DNA of 25,926 nt. Origin: CAZNTZ01 sp964576135. GTDB lineage: Bacteria > Pseudomonadota > Alphaproteobacteria > Rs-D84. The position numbers and the translations under genes were made by a program. Every line of letters starts with the position of its first letter. Within the stretch, counting starts at the first letter, position 1. Location of the stretch: assembly GCA_964576135.1 (NCBI GenBank), contig CAZNTZ010000010.1, positions 1-25,926 of the forward strand, in the 5' to 3' direction. Below are positions 1 through 5,939 of this stretch, in pieces. The notes under the pieces were generated by a model. That model had not been told where the DNA came from. It saw only the letters and a list, made by a program, of their open reading frames with translations, and did no database searches.

Positions 1-1
1 T

Positions 2-241
2 GTTGCTTTGGAAAAAATTAAAGAGCTGCTCTATACCCGTGGTATGACAATAATGGGGGTTAAAAAATTATTAAAAGATGGGGGATTAACATCAGTAGAA
101 TTTGATGAATCAGTAAAAAAATCTGATTCGCCAGCCCGTCCAGTTCAGCGCGCTGCCAAAATTTCAAATTCAGCGAACGATATTGCCGAAATCGGTCGCG
201 CCATAGAATTACTTGAACGTGCACGTGCAGAACTAATTTAA
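2..241 (+). CDS. MerR-family transcriptional regulator, C-terminal part (5' end outside window)
   Basis: The open frame enters from the left edge, so this is the 3' part of a longer gene. An in-frame TTG at 8 is probably internal. The first residues (VALEKIKELLYTRGMTIMG, then VKKLL) match the end of a MerR-type winged-helix DNA-binding domain, where an 'LL...G.TI.GV.KLL' helix follows the wing. After it come a polar linker and a short C-terminal helix (IGRAIELLERARAELI) typical of the small alphaproteobacterial MerR-like regulators. No effector domain is visible, so the ligand is unknown. The TAA stop is directly followed by the ATG of the carbonic anhydrase gene, so the two are probably co-transcribed. 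The family call rests on about 30 residues and is moderately sure. Confidence 0.65.
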   Translation, partial: VALEKIKELLYTRGMTIMGVKKLLKDGGLTSVEFDESVKKSDSPARPVQRAAKISNSANDIAEIGRAIELLERARAELI

Positions 242-799
242 ATGACAGATATGAAAGAAATATTACAAGAATTAAAAAACGGTAACAAAAGATTTTTGGA
301 TAACCAAAGAATATATCCAAATCAAAGTATTGAACACGTAAAGGAATTAGCAGAAAAGGGACAAAGTCCTTTTGCTGTTGTTGTTTGCTGTTCTGATTCC
401 AGATTAAATCCAATTATATTTTTCGATCGCGGATTGGGCGATTTTTTCATAGTAAGAACGGCTGGAAATGTTTTAGATAATCATGCCATAGACAGCATAA
501 AATATGCAGTTAATATACTTTCTGTTCCATTGATTTTGGTTCTTGGGCATACGAAATGTGGGGCTATTACATCTGCTGTTATAAATTATGATAATCAAAT
601 GGATTGCTCTGTACATGCAACTTTGACCCCATCAGTTGAATTGGCAAAAGATCAACATGGCTGTATCATAGAAAATGCAACGCGTAATAACATAGATAGT
701 ATGGTAAATTTGTTAAATAAAACAGAATTTGAAAATAGCGTTGATATCGTAAGTGGTTTATATGATATAGACACTGGCGAAGTAAGTTTTTATCAGTAA
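242..799 (+). CDS. Beta-class carbonic anhydrase
   Basis: A 185-residue cytoplasmic zinc enzyme that interconverts CO2 and bicarbonate, supplying bicarbonate for carboxylations and helping pH balance. The family signature is clear: CCSDSR at residues 49-54 supplies zinc ligand Cys50 and the Asp52/Arg54 dyad, and GHTKCGA at 102-108 supplies His103 and Cys106. The N-terminal 'L..GN.RF' helix and the 'VRTAGN' segment at 71-76 are also typical. At 185 residues it is slightly shorter than most beta enzymes (about 200-230), with the shortening in the C-terminal half. The ATG starts on the base after the upstream regulator's stop, so it is likely read in the same transcript. No terminator is seen before the convergent tRNA pair. 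Confidence 0.93.
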   Translation: MTDMKEILQELKNGNKRFLDNQRIYPNQSIEHVKELAEKGQSPFAVVVCCSDSRLNPIIFFDRGLGDFFIVRTAGNVLDNHAIDSIKYAVNILSVPLILVLGHTKCGAITSAVINYDNQMDCSVHATLTPSVELAKDQHGCIIENATRNNIDSMVNLLNKTEFENSVDIVSGLYDIDTGEVSFYQ

Positions 800-807
800 A
801 ATAAATG

Positions 808-882
808 TGGCAGTCCCAACGGGAATCGAACCCGTGTTTTAAGAATGAGAATCTTACGTCCTAACCGCTAGACGATGGGACC
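808..882 (-). tRNA. tRNA-Glu (anticodon CTC), CCA encoded
   Basis: On the minus strand the sequence folds into a full cloverleaf. The acceptor arms are GGTCCCA and TGGGACT, the D stem is GTCT/GGAC, the anticodon stem is TAAGA/TCTTA around loop TTCTCAT (anticodon CTC), and the T arm is ACGGG-TTCGATT-CCCGT. Discriminator G and a genomically encoded CCA follow. The body matches bacterial tRNA-Glu. Two points are odd: the 1-72 pair is a G-U wobble, not G-C, and the CTC isoacceptor reads only GAG. It lies 19 bp downstream of tRNA-Gln and is probably processed from the same precursor. Confidence 0.95.
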
Positions 883-901
883 GGAAAATAATGAAGAATT
901 T

Positions 902-975
902 TGGTTGGGGCGCACGGATTCGAACCGCGATAAAGAGAACCAAAATCTCTTGTCCTACCGTTAGACGACACCCCA
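902..975 (-). tRNA. tRNA-Gln (anticodon TTG), CCA encoded
   Basis: This is a minus-strand cloverleaf with acceptor TGGGGTG/CGCCCCA, including the U1-A72 pair typical of tRNA-Gln. The anticodon stem AGAGA/TCTCT encloses loop TTTTGGT (anticodon TTG). The T loop is TTCGAAT, the discriminator is A, and CCA is encoded. It is the first gene of a Gln-Glu tRNA unit, with a promoter at 988-1015 just upstream. Confidence 0.96.
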
Positions 976-987
976 ATAAGTCCAGCG

Positions 988-1015
988 ATTATACACTCGG
1001 TTTTTATAAAATCAA
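988..1015 (-). promoter_or_regulatory. Promoter of the tRNA-Gln/tRNA-Glu unit
   Basis: On the minus strand there is a -35 TTGATT (1010-1015), a 16-bp spacer and a perfect -10 TATAAT (988-993). The predicted start is near 981, six bases before the mature 5' end of tRNA-Gln. The same TTGATT-16 bp architecture precedes rpmE, gapR and the 285-residue orphan. Confidence 0.7.
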
Positions 1016-1020
1016 ACAAA

Positions 1021-1042
1021 AAAAACCGCAAATGCGGTTTTT
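1021..1042 (-). terminator. Intrinsic terminator of the 210-residue orphan gene (palindromic)
   Basis: A nearly perfect hairpin with arms AAAAACCGCA and TGCGGTTTTT sits just beyond the stop codon at 1047. Read on the minus strand it is followed by a T-rich tract. It separates the leftward protein operon from the tRNA promoter. Because both flanks are A/T runs it could stop transcription either way. Confidence 0.8.
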
Positions 1043-1046
1043 ATTT

Positions 1047-1679
1047 TTAGAAACCTCTGAAATGTTCATGTTCATTAGATGCATAATCAATAAATCTTTC
1101 ATTACGCAGTTTAAATTCTTCTTGTGCTTTTTTTGTCGATTCATCAAATAAAGAATAAATTTTGTTCGCACTTAAATTTATGCTTTGGGTGTACAATAAA
1201 CCTATTTGTGACAATGTAATAATATCGTTGAATTCATGGATAGAAAATCGGCGTGGATTTGATTTTATTGTTTTATCAATATCGCTGAGTTTAAGTGCTA
1301 TTTTTACAATTTCAACGTTTGTTTCTGACATTTCATCAGTAATTTCAAGTATTTCATTCGTCACTGATAATTCACCAAAATTACCGCCATTATTTTTTAT
1401 ATTAAGCGTGGCATTTTTTAAATCATGAGTTTTCAAAGAAACGTCGTTCAATATTTTGCTGATTGAATTTAATGAAATTATTTTTTGAAAACTTGGGGTT
1501 TTTGACGCTCTGTCGCCCATTACAGAATATAAGTTTATGCTTTTTATTGGTGTGATAAGATCATTACGCAATGCTGTTTCGTCAATATAAATACCGTAAT
1601 AATTCAAAAGTTTTATAGCAGATAAAATAAATTTAAAATCAGATACAAATTTACCATCTTTCTTTTCTAAGAACTTCAT
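1047..1679 (-). CDS. Hypothetical protein, 210 aa
   Basis: I do not recognise this protein. It is 210 residues, hydrophilic, rich in Lys, Asn, Ile and Ser, with no signal peptide, membrane segment or cysteine cluster. The predicted structure is largely helical. The last third (about residues 125-205) is charged and amphipathic and could form helical bundles, and the tail ends in His/Glu residues and RGF. The ATG at 1679 has AAAAAGG six bases upstream. A second purine tract (AGGAGGGAGGA) lies about 20 bases further up but has no in-frame start behind it. The gene is third in a leftward series after rpmE and the IMPase-like gene, 47 bp from the latter, and ends at a strong terminator. It is probably lineage-specific, with coding evidence from frame length, ribosome site and terminator. 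Confidence 0.75.
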   Translation of the reverse strand: MKFLEKKDGKFVSDFKFILSAIKLLNYYGIYIDETALRNDLITPIKSINLYSVMGDRASKTPSFQKIISLNSISKILNDVSLKTHDLKNATLNIKNNGGNFGELSVTNEILEITDEMSETNVEIVKIALKLSDIDKTIKSNPRRFSIHEFNDIITLSQIGLLYTQSINLSANKIYSLFDESTKKAQEEFKLRNERFIDYASNEHEHFRGF

Positions 1680-1726
1680 AAAAAAACCTTTTTATTAATA
1701 TTCCTCCCTCCTGGTTAATCTCTCTG

Positions 1727-2446
1727 TTAAATTGATTTGTTTGATGCGATTATTTCGCCATTTTGTTCATAAAATTTTCCACCAGATTCTAACACTAATA
1801 ATTGTCCGGCACATATTTCTGAATAATCCAAATGATCAGATACAAACATGTCAAACTTACCAGATGCGACATAGGATAAATCCAATGCCGGGCATCCTGT
1901 CATGCGTATGTTTGCAGCAATAAACTTGCTAAGAATATCATGCGCAGAATTATCTGTCGCCACTGTTAAGTCACGCTTGTCTGTGCGCACAGATACGTTT
2001 GTACGTGTTGAATGGTATGCGGTGAAAATAAATGAACCTGATCCAGCCTCTGCATAATAAAGTTTGTCATCAATTGGCGAATATATAAGACCAATTTTTG
2101 TTTCATCATTGCTGACCAGTGCGAGCGATATCGCAAAGTTTGGAATCCCGCGAACAAAATTTGCCGCACCAGAAAGTGACAAAACAAATTCATCGCGACC
2201 ATCGCCTTCTTGTGAAACGTTCGGTGTCAAAATACCAGCCATTGGTCGAACAAAAGCGAGTTCTGAAATAATATCTTCTTCGATTCTTTTGGCTGCCTTG
2301 GAAACAAAATCAACTGAACCTCTTAAAGATTGTTGCAGGTTTTCCACTTCACCGAAATCGCGACGCAAAGATGCACCCGTTTTTTGGACGGCCGCAAACA
2401 TTTTATTCAGCTCTGCAGAGCCTTTGATCAGGGTTTCTTTTTCCAT
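1727..2446 (-). CDS. Inositol-monophosphatase-fold protein lacking the metal ligands (probable pseudoenzyme)
   Basis: This 239-residue protein follows the IMPase/SuhB family from end to end. The segment SGAANFVRGIPNFAISLAL (92-110) aligns with the family's 'DGTTNFVHGIP.FAVSIAL', and CPALDLSYVASGKFDMF (185-201) and AGQLLVLESGG (213-223) match the substrate-side motifs. The catalytic DxxDGT is changed: the two metal-binding aspartates fall at Leu89 and Ser92, the Thr is Ala, and the Asp of the 'WD..AG' motif is Glu210. The Gly-Glu-Glu region is SQEG (78-81). Active family members are Mg-dependent phosphatases of inositol phosphates, and SuhB also acts in rRNA antitermination. Loss of the ligands suggests a structural or regulatory role here. 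Its ATG overlaps the rpmE stop (TAATG), so translation is coupled to L31. Confidence 0.8.
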   Translation of the reverse strand: MEKETLIKGSAELNKMFAAVQKTGASLRRDFGEVENLQQSLRGSVDFVSKAAKRIEEDIISELAFVRPMAGILTPNVSQEGDGRDEFVLSLSGAANFVRGIPNFAISLALVSNDETKIGLIYSPIDDKLYYAEAGSGSFIFTAYHSTRTNVSVRTDKRDLTVATDNSAHDILSKFIAANIRMTGCPALDLSYVASGKFDMFVSDHLDYSEICAGQLLVLESGGKFYEQNGEIIASNKSI

Positions 2447-2655
2447 TAAAACTTAAAGCCACTGAATTTCTTTTTGAAATCTTCTGCACGTTGACCTTTG
2501 TCGACTGAGGCGCGTTGTCCAGTCCATGCGGAATGGTTCAAGTTGTCTGTGGACAGAGTCATGTCTTTTTTAACCGAAGAATACATTTTGATAGTTTTTC
2601 CGTCTGTACGGGTAACGTTTATCTCATTATATTCTGGATGAATGCCTTTTTTCAT
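2446..2655 (-). CDS. rpmE: 50S ribosomal protein L31
   Basis: A 69-residue protein with the L31 signature: KKGIHPEYNEINVTRTDG at the N terminus, 'H-x-AWTG' at 41-46 and the C-terminal 'F.KKFSGFKF'. L31 binds the central protuberance of the large subunit and bridges to the 30S head. It has no cysteines, so it is the zinc-independent (C-minus) form. The ATG at 2655 has AAAGG eight bases upstream. It is the first gene of the leftward operon driven by the promoter at 2683-2710, and its stop overlaps the start of the IMPase-like gene. Confidence 0.92.
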   Translation of the reverse strand: MKKGIHPEYNEINVTRTDGKTIKMYSSVKKDMTLSTDNLNHSAWTGQRASVDKGQRAEDFKKKFSGFKF

Positions 2656-2682
2656 ATTTTTTACCTTTGTTACGTGGCGATG

Positions 2683-2710
2683 ATTTTACAATGAAATCTC
2701 AAAAAATCAA
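2683..2710 (-). promoter_or_regulatory. Promoter of rpmE and the IMPase-like gene
   Basis: On the minus strand there is a -35 TTGATT (2705-2710), a 16-bp spacer and a -10 TAAAAT (2683-2688). The predicted start near 2676 leaves a 5' UTR of about 20 nt carrying AAAGG before the rpmE ATG. Confidence 0.6.
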
Positions 2711-2737
2711 GGTAAAAACGCAATCTTTAATAAAGTT

Positions 2738-2759
2738 TTCCGAATCTGTTCCGAATCTG
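2738..2759 (+). repeat. Tandem 11-bp direct repeat in the -35 region of the 173-aa orphan gene
   Basis: TTCCGAATCTG occurs twice head to tail (2738-2748 and 2749-2759) and ends one base before the TATAAT. The period is about one helical turn, so two protein subunits could bind the same DNA face. It occupies the -35 position and is a candidate operator. Confidence 0.6.
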
Positions 2760-2766
2760 GTATAAT
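2758..2766 (+). promoter_or_regulatory. Extended -10 promoter, probably leaderless
   Basis: TGG followed by a perfect TATAAT (2761-2766) forms an extended -10 element. The best -35 at 17 bp is weak (TTCCGA, inside the tandem repeat). The expected transcription start is 2773-2775, on or next to the ATG at 2775, and there is no Shine-Dalgarno site, so the mRNA should be leaderless. Confidence 0.6.
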
Positions 2767-2774
2767 TGCGTCTA

Positions 2775-3296
2775 ATGGATTTAATGTCATCATCTTGCCC
2801 AAGCTTATTTTGGCCAAAACGCAGGCCCGAAGACAATCTTTACCAAATTGCACGCCGTGAAATTGCAGCACGCATAGGTGTTATGCCTGAAATACTGACA
2901 GGCGATATTGATATTGCAGATTTTTTTGAGCAAAGTCCCGAATCAGTGCTTTATTACCCTGTTTTTTACGGTTCTACGGGTTGGTGGGGTGAATTATTAG
3001 GCAGTGATGCCAAAGTTGTCGGTCGTGTCGCAATTTCAAGCGAATGTCAGCTGATGATAATAAAAAAACAAGAATCAAAAGAAAAAAGACAACAAAATTC
3101 TTTGTTTGCGGCTGAAATTAAACCGGCATCAAACTTTTTTAAAAAAATGAATTCTTCTGTTGCGACTGCGCTGGATATGCTCGCGACAGATTCTGGAACA
3201 ATACTTGCTTTGTTTGCTGGTAAAAGCCAATCTAAGTTTACTGGAATGGTCGAATCAACTGGTAATTCTTATCTTGGCTGTATTGGTGGGTATTAA
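2775..3296 (+). CDS. Hypothetical protein, 173 aa, beside the VirB6-like cluster
   Basis: I do not recognise this protein. The start is set at ATG 2775 because the -10 element at 2761-2766 lies over the in-frame TTG at 2766; ATG 2784 is also possible. From the ATG the product is MDLMSSSCPSLFWPKRRPED, a basic helical stretch, an aromatic/Gly patch (YYPVFYGSTGWWGELLG, about 60-76), a Lys/Gln-rich hydrophilic linker near 97-108 and a Ser/Gly-rich hydrophobic C-terminal part. There is no clear signal peptide or membrane helix. Its stop is two bases from the stop of the convergent VirB6-like gene. It shares the extended -10 leaderless promoter style with both divergent VirB6-like units, so it may belong to the same regulon. 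Function unknown. Confidence 0.7.
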   Translation: MDLMSSSCPSLFWPKRRPEDNLYQIARREIAARIGVMPEILTGDIDIADFFEQSPESVLYYPVFYGSTGWWGELLGSDAKVVGRVAISSECQLMIIKKQESKEKRQQNSLFAAEIKPASNFFKKMNSSVATALDMLATDSGTILALFAGKSQSKFTGMVESTGNSYLGCIGGY

Positions 3297-3298
3297 TT

Positions 3299-4615
3299 TT
3301 ATGATTTTTTAATGCTTTTGTACCAATTGATCGCACCTTCGCGCAGACCATTTAAATCTTTCTTTGCTTTATTGTAATATTCTTGTGAAACATTAACTTT
3401 GAATAATTCTTTGACCAATGTCGGTATCATATTCATAAACATCGCAATAAACAAACCAACCATAATTATTGTTATCATACTGTTATTTTGCATCAACAGA
3501 CCATCAATTAAAAATTTTGGGTCGTTTTTCTCGAACGCCACGGCAAGTCCGTTTATGCCGCTGAAATTTCCAAAAATAGAATTTAAAAATATAACTGCAA
3601 ATGAAACAAAAATACCAACCAGAGCAATTCCCACGGTGCCGGAAATGACCCGGTCTATGATTTTTTGCAAAGTATTGTCACCTGCAAATTTAACAATCTG
3701 CCAATCTTTGAATAGCCACGAAAGTAAAATCAAAGGCAGCATTATTAAATCAAAGGTCAGTTCTATAAAAATCTCTAGAAAATATAATGGTACAGGTAAC
3801 AGCGCGTATAAAAATATAACCAAAATTGCAAGACCTGCAAGAAGTAAACCAATGTTTGGAAATATTGGAACATTCCACATCAATTTATGCATATATTGAC
3901 TGTCAAAAGCAGAATTTAACATTGTCCAGCCTGCAGTCATACCAAGACCGGTCATTTGGTGAATCCCAGCCAATTGACATGATAAATTATGGCGCAATGC
4001 TGGTGAGTACGCACCAGATGTTGCAGCGTTATTGTCACGTGCTGCTGGGTCGGCCAATGCTGTCGATACAAGGCATGATTCAAATGAATTTTCGTTTTGT
4101 GTTCCGGCATGAACATCTGATGTAACAAGACGATTTATGGCAAGCCCGATATTGAAAACAGGTTCTATTACGACATTTGTTATTAATCTTGGCAGTGGAA
4201 ATGCCAAAAGTCCGATAACAAGTGCGAGTTTGATAATATGTGTTCCGAATTTTCCGGACAAACTCCATGGATCTTGTTCTACTTTACCCATTCCGATATA
4301 CCCAGAAAGTAGTGTCCAACCAAACCAAACCGCAGTCAAAGTGGCTGCAATTGGGATTGTTACAATGCCTATTGCATGATATACACGTGGTAATAAACCA
4401 GACATTGTTGACATTATTCCTGAAAATAATTGGCATGACCAACAACTTGAGAAAAATTTTAATGCATCAACCATATCAACAGGAACAAAAGAACGATATA
4501 TAGAAAATCCGGCGATAACACCAACACCACCCAATACCCCCCAAACAATCGGTGCAACCGCACCGGCCGAAGAAATAAAAAACAAAGACCCAAAAAATGA
4601 CAAAATTTTTTTCAT
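3299..4615 (-). CDS. VirB6/TrbL-like type IV secretion inner-membrane protein, paralog A
   Basis: A 438-residue polytopic membrane protein. The start is placed at ATG 4615 because a longer reading from 4660 would run through the TATAAT at 4625-4630. It begins with a signal-like segment (MKKILSFFGSLFFISSAGA), then a motif CWSC at 58-61, a membrane pair, ITNVVIEP at 145-152, a soluble loop (about 165-220) with two cysteines, and at least four more hydrophobic helices, ending in a Lys-rich cytoplasmic tail. This matches VirB6-type T4SS proteins, which have a periplasmic N-terminal region, five or more helices and a role in the translocation channel. It is divergently transcribed from four paralogs across a 50-bp gap. 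The family call rests on topology and shared motifs, not on a catalytic residue. Confidence 0.78.
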   Translation of the reverse strand: MKKILSFFGSLFFISSAGAVAPIVWGVLGGVGVIAGFSIYRSFVPVDMVDALKFFSSCWSCQLFSGIMSTMSGLLPRVYHAIGIVTIPIAATLTAVWFGWTLLSGYIGMGKVEQDPWSLSGKFGTHIIKLALVIGLLAFPLPRLITNVVIEPVFNIGLAINRLVTSDVHAGTQNENSFESCLVSTALADPAARDNNAATSGAYSPALRHNLSCQLAGIHQMTGLGMTAGWTMLNSAFDSQYMHKLMWNVPIFPNIGLLLAGLAILVIFLYALLPVPLYFLEIFIELTFDLIMLPLILLSWLFKDWQIVKFAGDNTLQKIIDRVISGTVGIALVGIFVSFAVIFLNSIFGNFSGINGLAVAFEKNDPKFLIDGLLMQNNSMITIIMVGLFIAMFMNMIPTLVKELFKVNVSQEYYNKAKKDLNGLREGAINWYKSIKKS

Positions 4616-4624
4616 TACCTGCTT

Positions 4625-4633
4625 ATTATAGCA
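4625..4633 (-). promoter_or_regulatory. Extended -10 promoter of paralog A, probably leaderless
   Basis: On the minus strand TGC is followed by TATAAT, nine bases before the ATG at 4615. No TTGACA-like -35 is seen. The predicted start falls on or next to the start codon. The paired rightward promoter lies 15 bp away, so the two must compete for one short region. Confidence 0.6.
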
Positions 4634-4648
4634 TAAATTTATGATTTC

Positions 4649-4657
4649 TGATATAAT
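4649..4657 (+). promoter_or_regulatory. Extended -10 promoter of the rightward VirB6-like operon, probably leaderless
   Basis: TGA is followed by TATAAT (4652-4657), eight bases before the ATG at 4666. The -35 region is poor and overlaps the leftward -10. The transcript should begin on or beside the ATG, with no room for a Shine-Dalgarno site. Confidence 0.6.
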
Positions 4658-4665
4658 CATGGATC

Positions 4666-5937
4666 ATGAAAAGACTTTTTCTTTTTTCTTTATTGTGCAT
4701 TTTTTTTTCTGTATCGGCGCATGCGGATTATGGAATTGTTGATTCACTGAATTTGGCACCTTTTGTTCCGATGGTTTTGGATACATTGATGTCAGTCGCG
4801 ATGTCTGGGTATGAATTTTTTGTTGGCAACGGTGACGGTATAATTTACGTATTAGTTTGGGGTTTTATGGCAGTTTATATCGCCATGTATTTACTTAAGA
4901 TGTATTTTCCAAAAAATTGGCTTGGGTTCTTTGGAATGTCCGGTGGCGGTGAAATGGAAAAAGGAATATCCGGTATAGAAATTGGCACGAATTTATTAAA
5001 ACCTGCAATTCGTGCAATCATTGCGGCCGCGATTTTATTGCCTATAAAACCGCAATATATTACAAATGTTATTATTGATCCGTTTTTACAATTCGGTTCA
5101 ATATACACTGAAAATATCAGCCGCGATATTTTTCAAAATGTTCCATGGGGTGGGGCACCAGCAAAGCAAGTTGAATGTCCGCCAGGGTTGCTTACCAAAG
5201 AATATATGTCACCAGAGTCTTGTCGTTTCATTGTTCAACCAATTTCAGATATTTCAAATGTAAATAACCAGATGGTAAAACGTGGATTAGAATTATTTAC
5301 ACACGGAATTTCTGGAATGATGACATTATTTGTTCATAACGGTGGGCAAAGTTTTATGAATATTATCAGTGGAATTATTTTAGTACTGACATTTGTTTCC
5401 AGTAATTTCTTTATGGCATTACTTATTATTCAGGGAATTTTTGATTTTGGTATGGCGCTTATCCTTTACCCTTTCAAAGTTTTAACATTTGTTGCAGGCA
5501 AGCCAAGTTATGAAAAATGGGTCGATTTCTGGCCACCGTTTGAAGGTATAATTGGTGCGCTTAAAAAACTTGTGATAACAATGATTGCATGTGCTTTTGT
5601 TCTGGCAATCAACATTGCAATAATACGAGCTTTGTTTAATTGGAATCAATCCGTGTTTGTTGTTGCGGCCGGCGGATATTCACATAGCAATGTTCCGGTA
5701 AGTGATCCAATTGGGTTTGGTCAACATTCAATTTTATGGTTATCTTCATTATTGACGCTGTATTTAATGTTCAGAATTTTTGATATGACAAAGAAAAAAA
5801 TCCAAGAATATTCGGGGGCATCGGACGCGCTTTATAAACAGGCAACTGGCGATTTTAATTCAACGCGCGAATATGCCAAGAAAGTTGGTGCGAATGCAAA
5901 AAAGCTTTGGGATGAAAAAGTTTTGGGTAAGAAATAA
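4666..5937 (+). CDS. VirB6/TrbL-like type IV secretion inner-membrane protein, paralog B
   Basis: A 423-residue polytopic protein, first of four same-strand paralogs. It has a typical signal peptide (MKRLFLFSLLCIFFSVSAHA, cleavage likely after Ala20), a short periplasmic part, a hydrophobic stretch near 58-80, then LLKPAIRAII and ITNVIIDP (132-139). The last two align with the 'TxVxxEP' region of the sister proteins. Several C-terminal membrane helices and a charged tail with many Lys residues follow. Unlike paralogs A, C and D it lacks the N-terminal C-[WF]-x-C pair. By VirB6 analogy it would sit in the inner membrane as part of the T4SS translocation pore. It ends two bases before the next ATG, so the run is an operon. 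Confidence 0.78.
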   Translation: MKRLFLFSLLCIFFSVSAHADYGIVDSLNLAPFVPMVLDTLMSVAMSGYEFFVGNGDGIIYVLVWGFMAVYIAMYLLKMYFPKNWLGFFGMSGGGEMEKGISGIEIGTNLLKPAIRAIIAAAILLPIKPQYITNVIIDPFLQFGSIYTENISRDIFQNVPWGGAPAKQVECPPGLLTKEYMSPESCRFIVQPISDISNVNNQMVKRGLELFTHGISGMMTLFVHNGGQSFMNIISGIILVLTFVSSNFFMALLIIQGIFDFGMALILYPFKVLTFVAGKPSYEKWVDFWPPFEGIIGALKKLVITMIACAFVLAINIAIIRALFNWNQSVFVVAAGGYSHSNVPVSDPIGFGQHSILWLSSLLTLYLMFRIFDMTKKKIQEYSGASDALYKQATGDFNSTREYAKKVGANAKKLWDEKVLGKK

Positions 5938-5939
5938 AA

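Noticed and set aside
891..1151. An open frame of 86 codons on the plus strand across the tRNA pair
   Set aside because: It lies over tRNA-Gln, its promoter and the terminator, has no ribosome site and no family resemblance.
1727..2446. Reading the IMPase-like gene as a decayed pseudogene
   Set aside because: The frame is intact over the full family length, is coupled to rpmE and keeps the non-catalytic motifs, so a maintained pseudoenzyme fits better.
2719..2770. CGCAAT and ATTGCG inverted pair around the 173-aa gene promoter
   Set aside because: Six-base arms 40 bp apart are expected by chance; the 11-bp tandem repeat between them is the better signal.
4616..4660. Longer N terminus for VirB6-like paralog A (start at 4660)
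   Set aside because: The extension runs through the extended -10 element and lacks signal-peptide character; ATG 4615 begins a normal signal-like segment.
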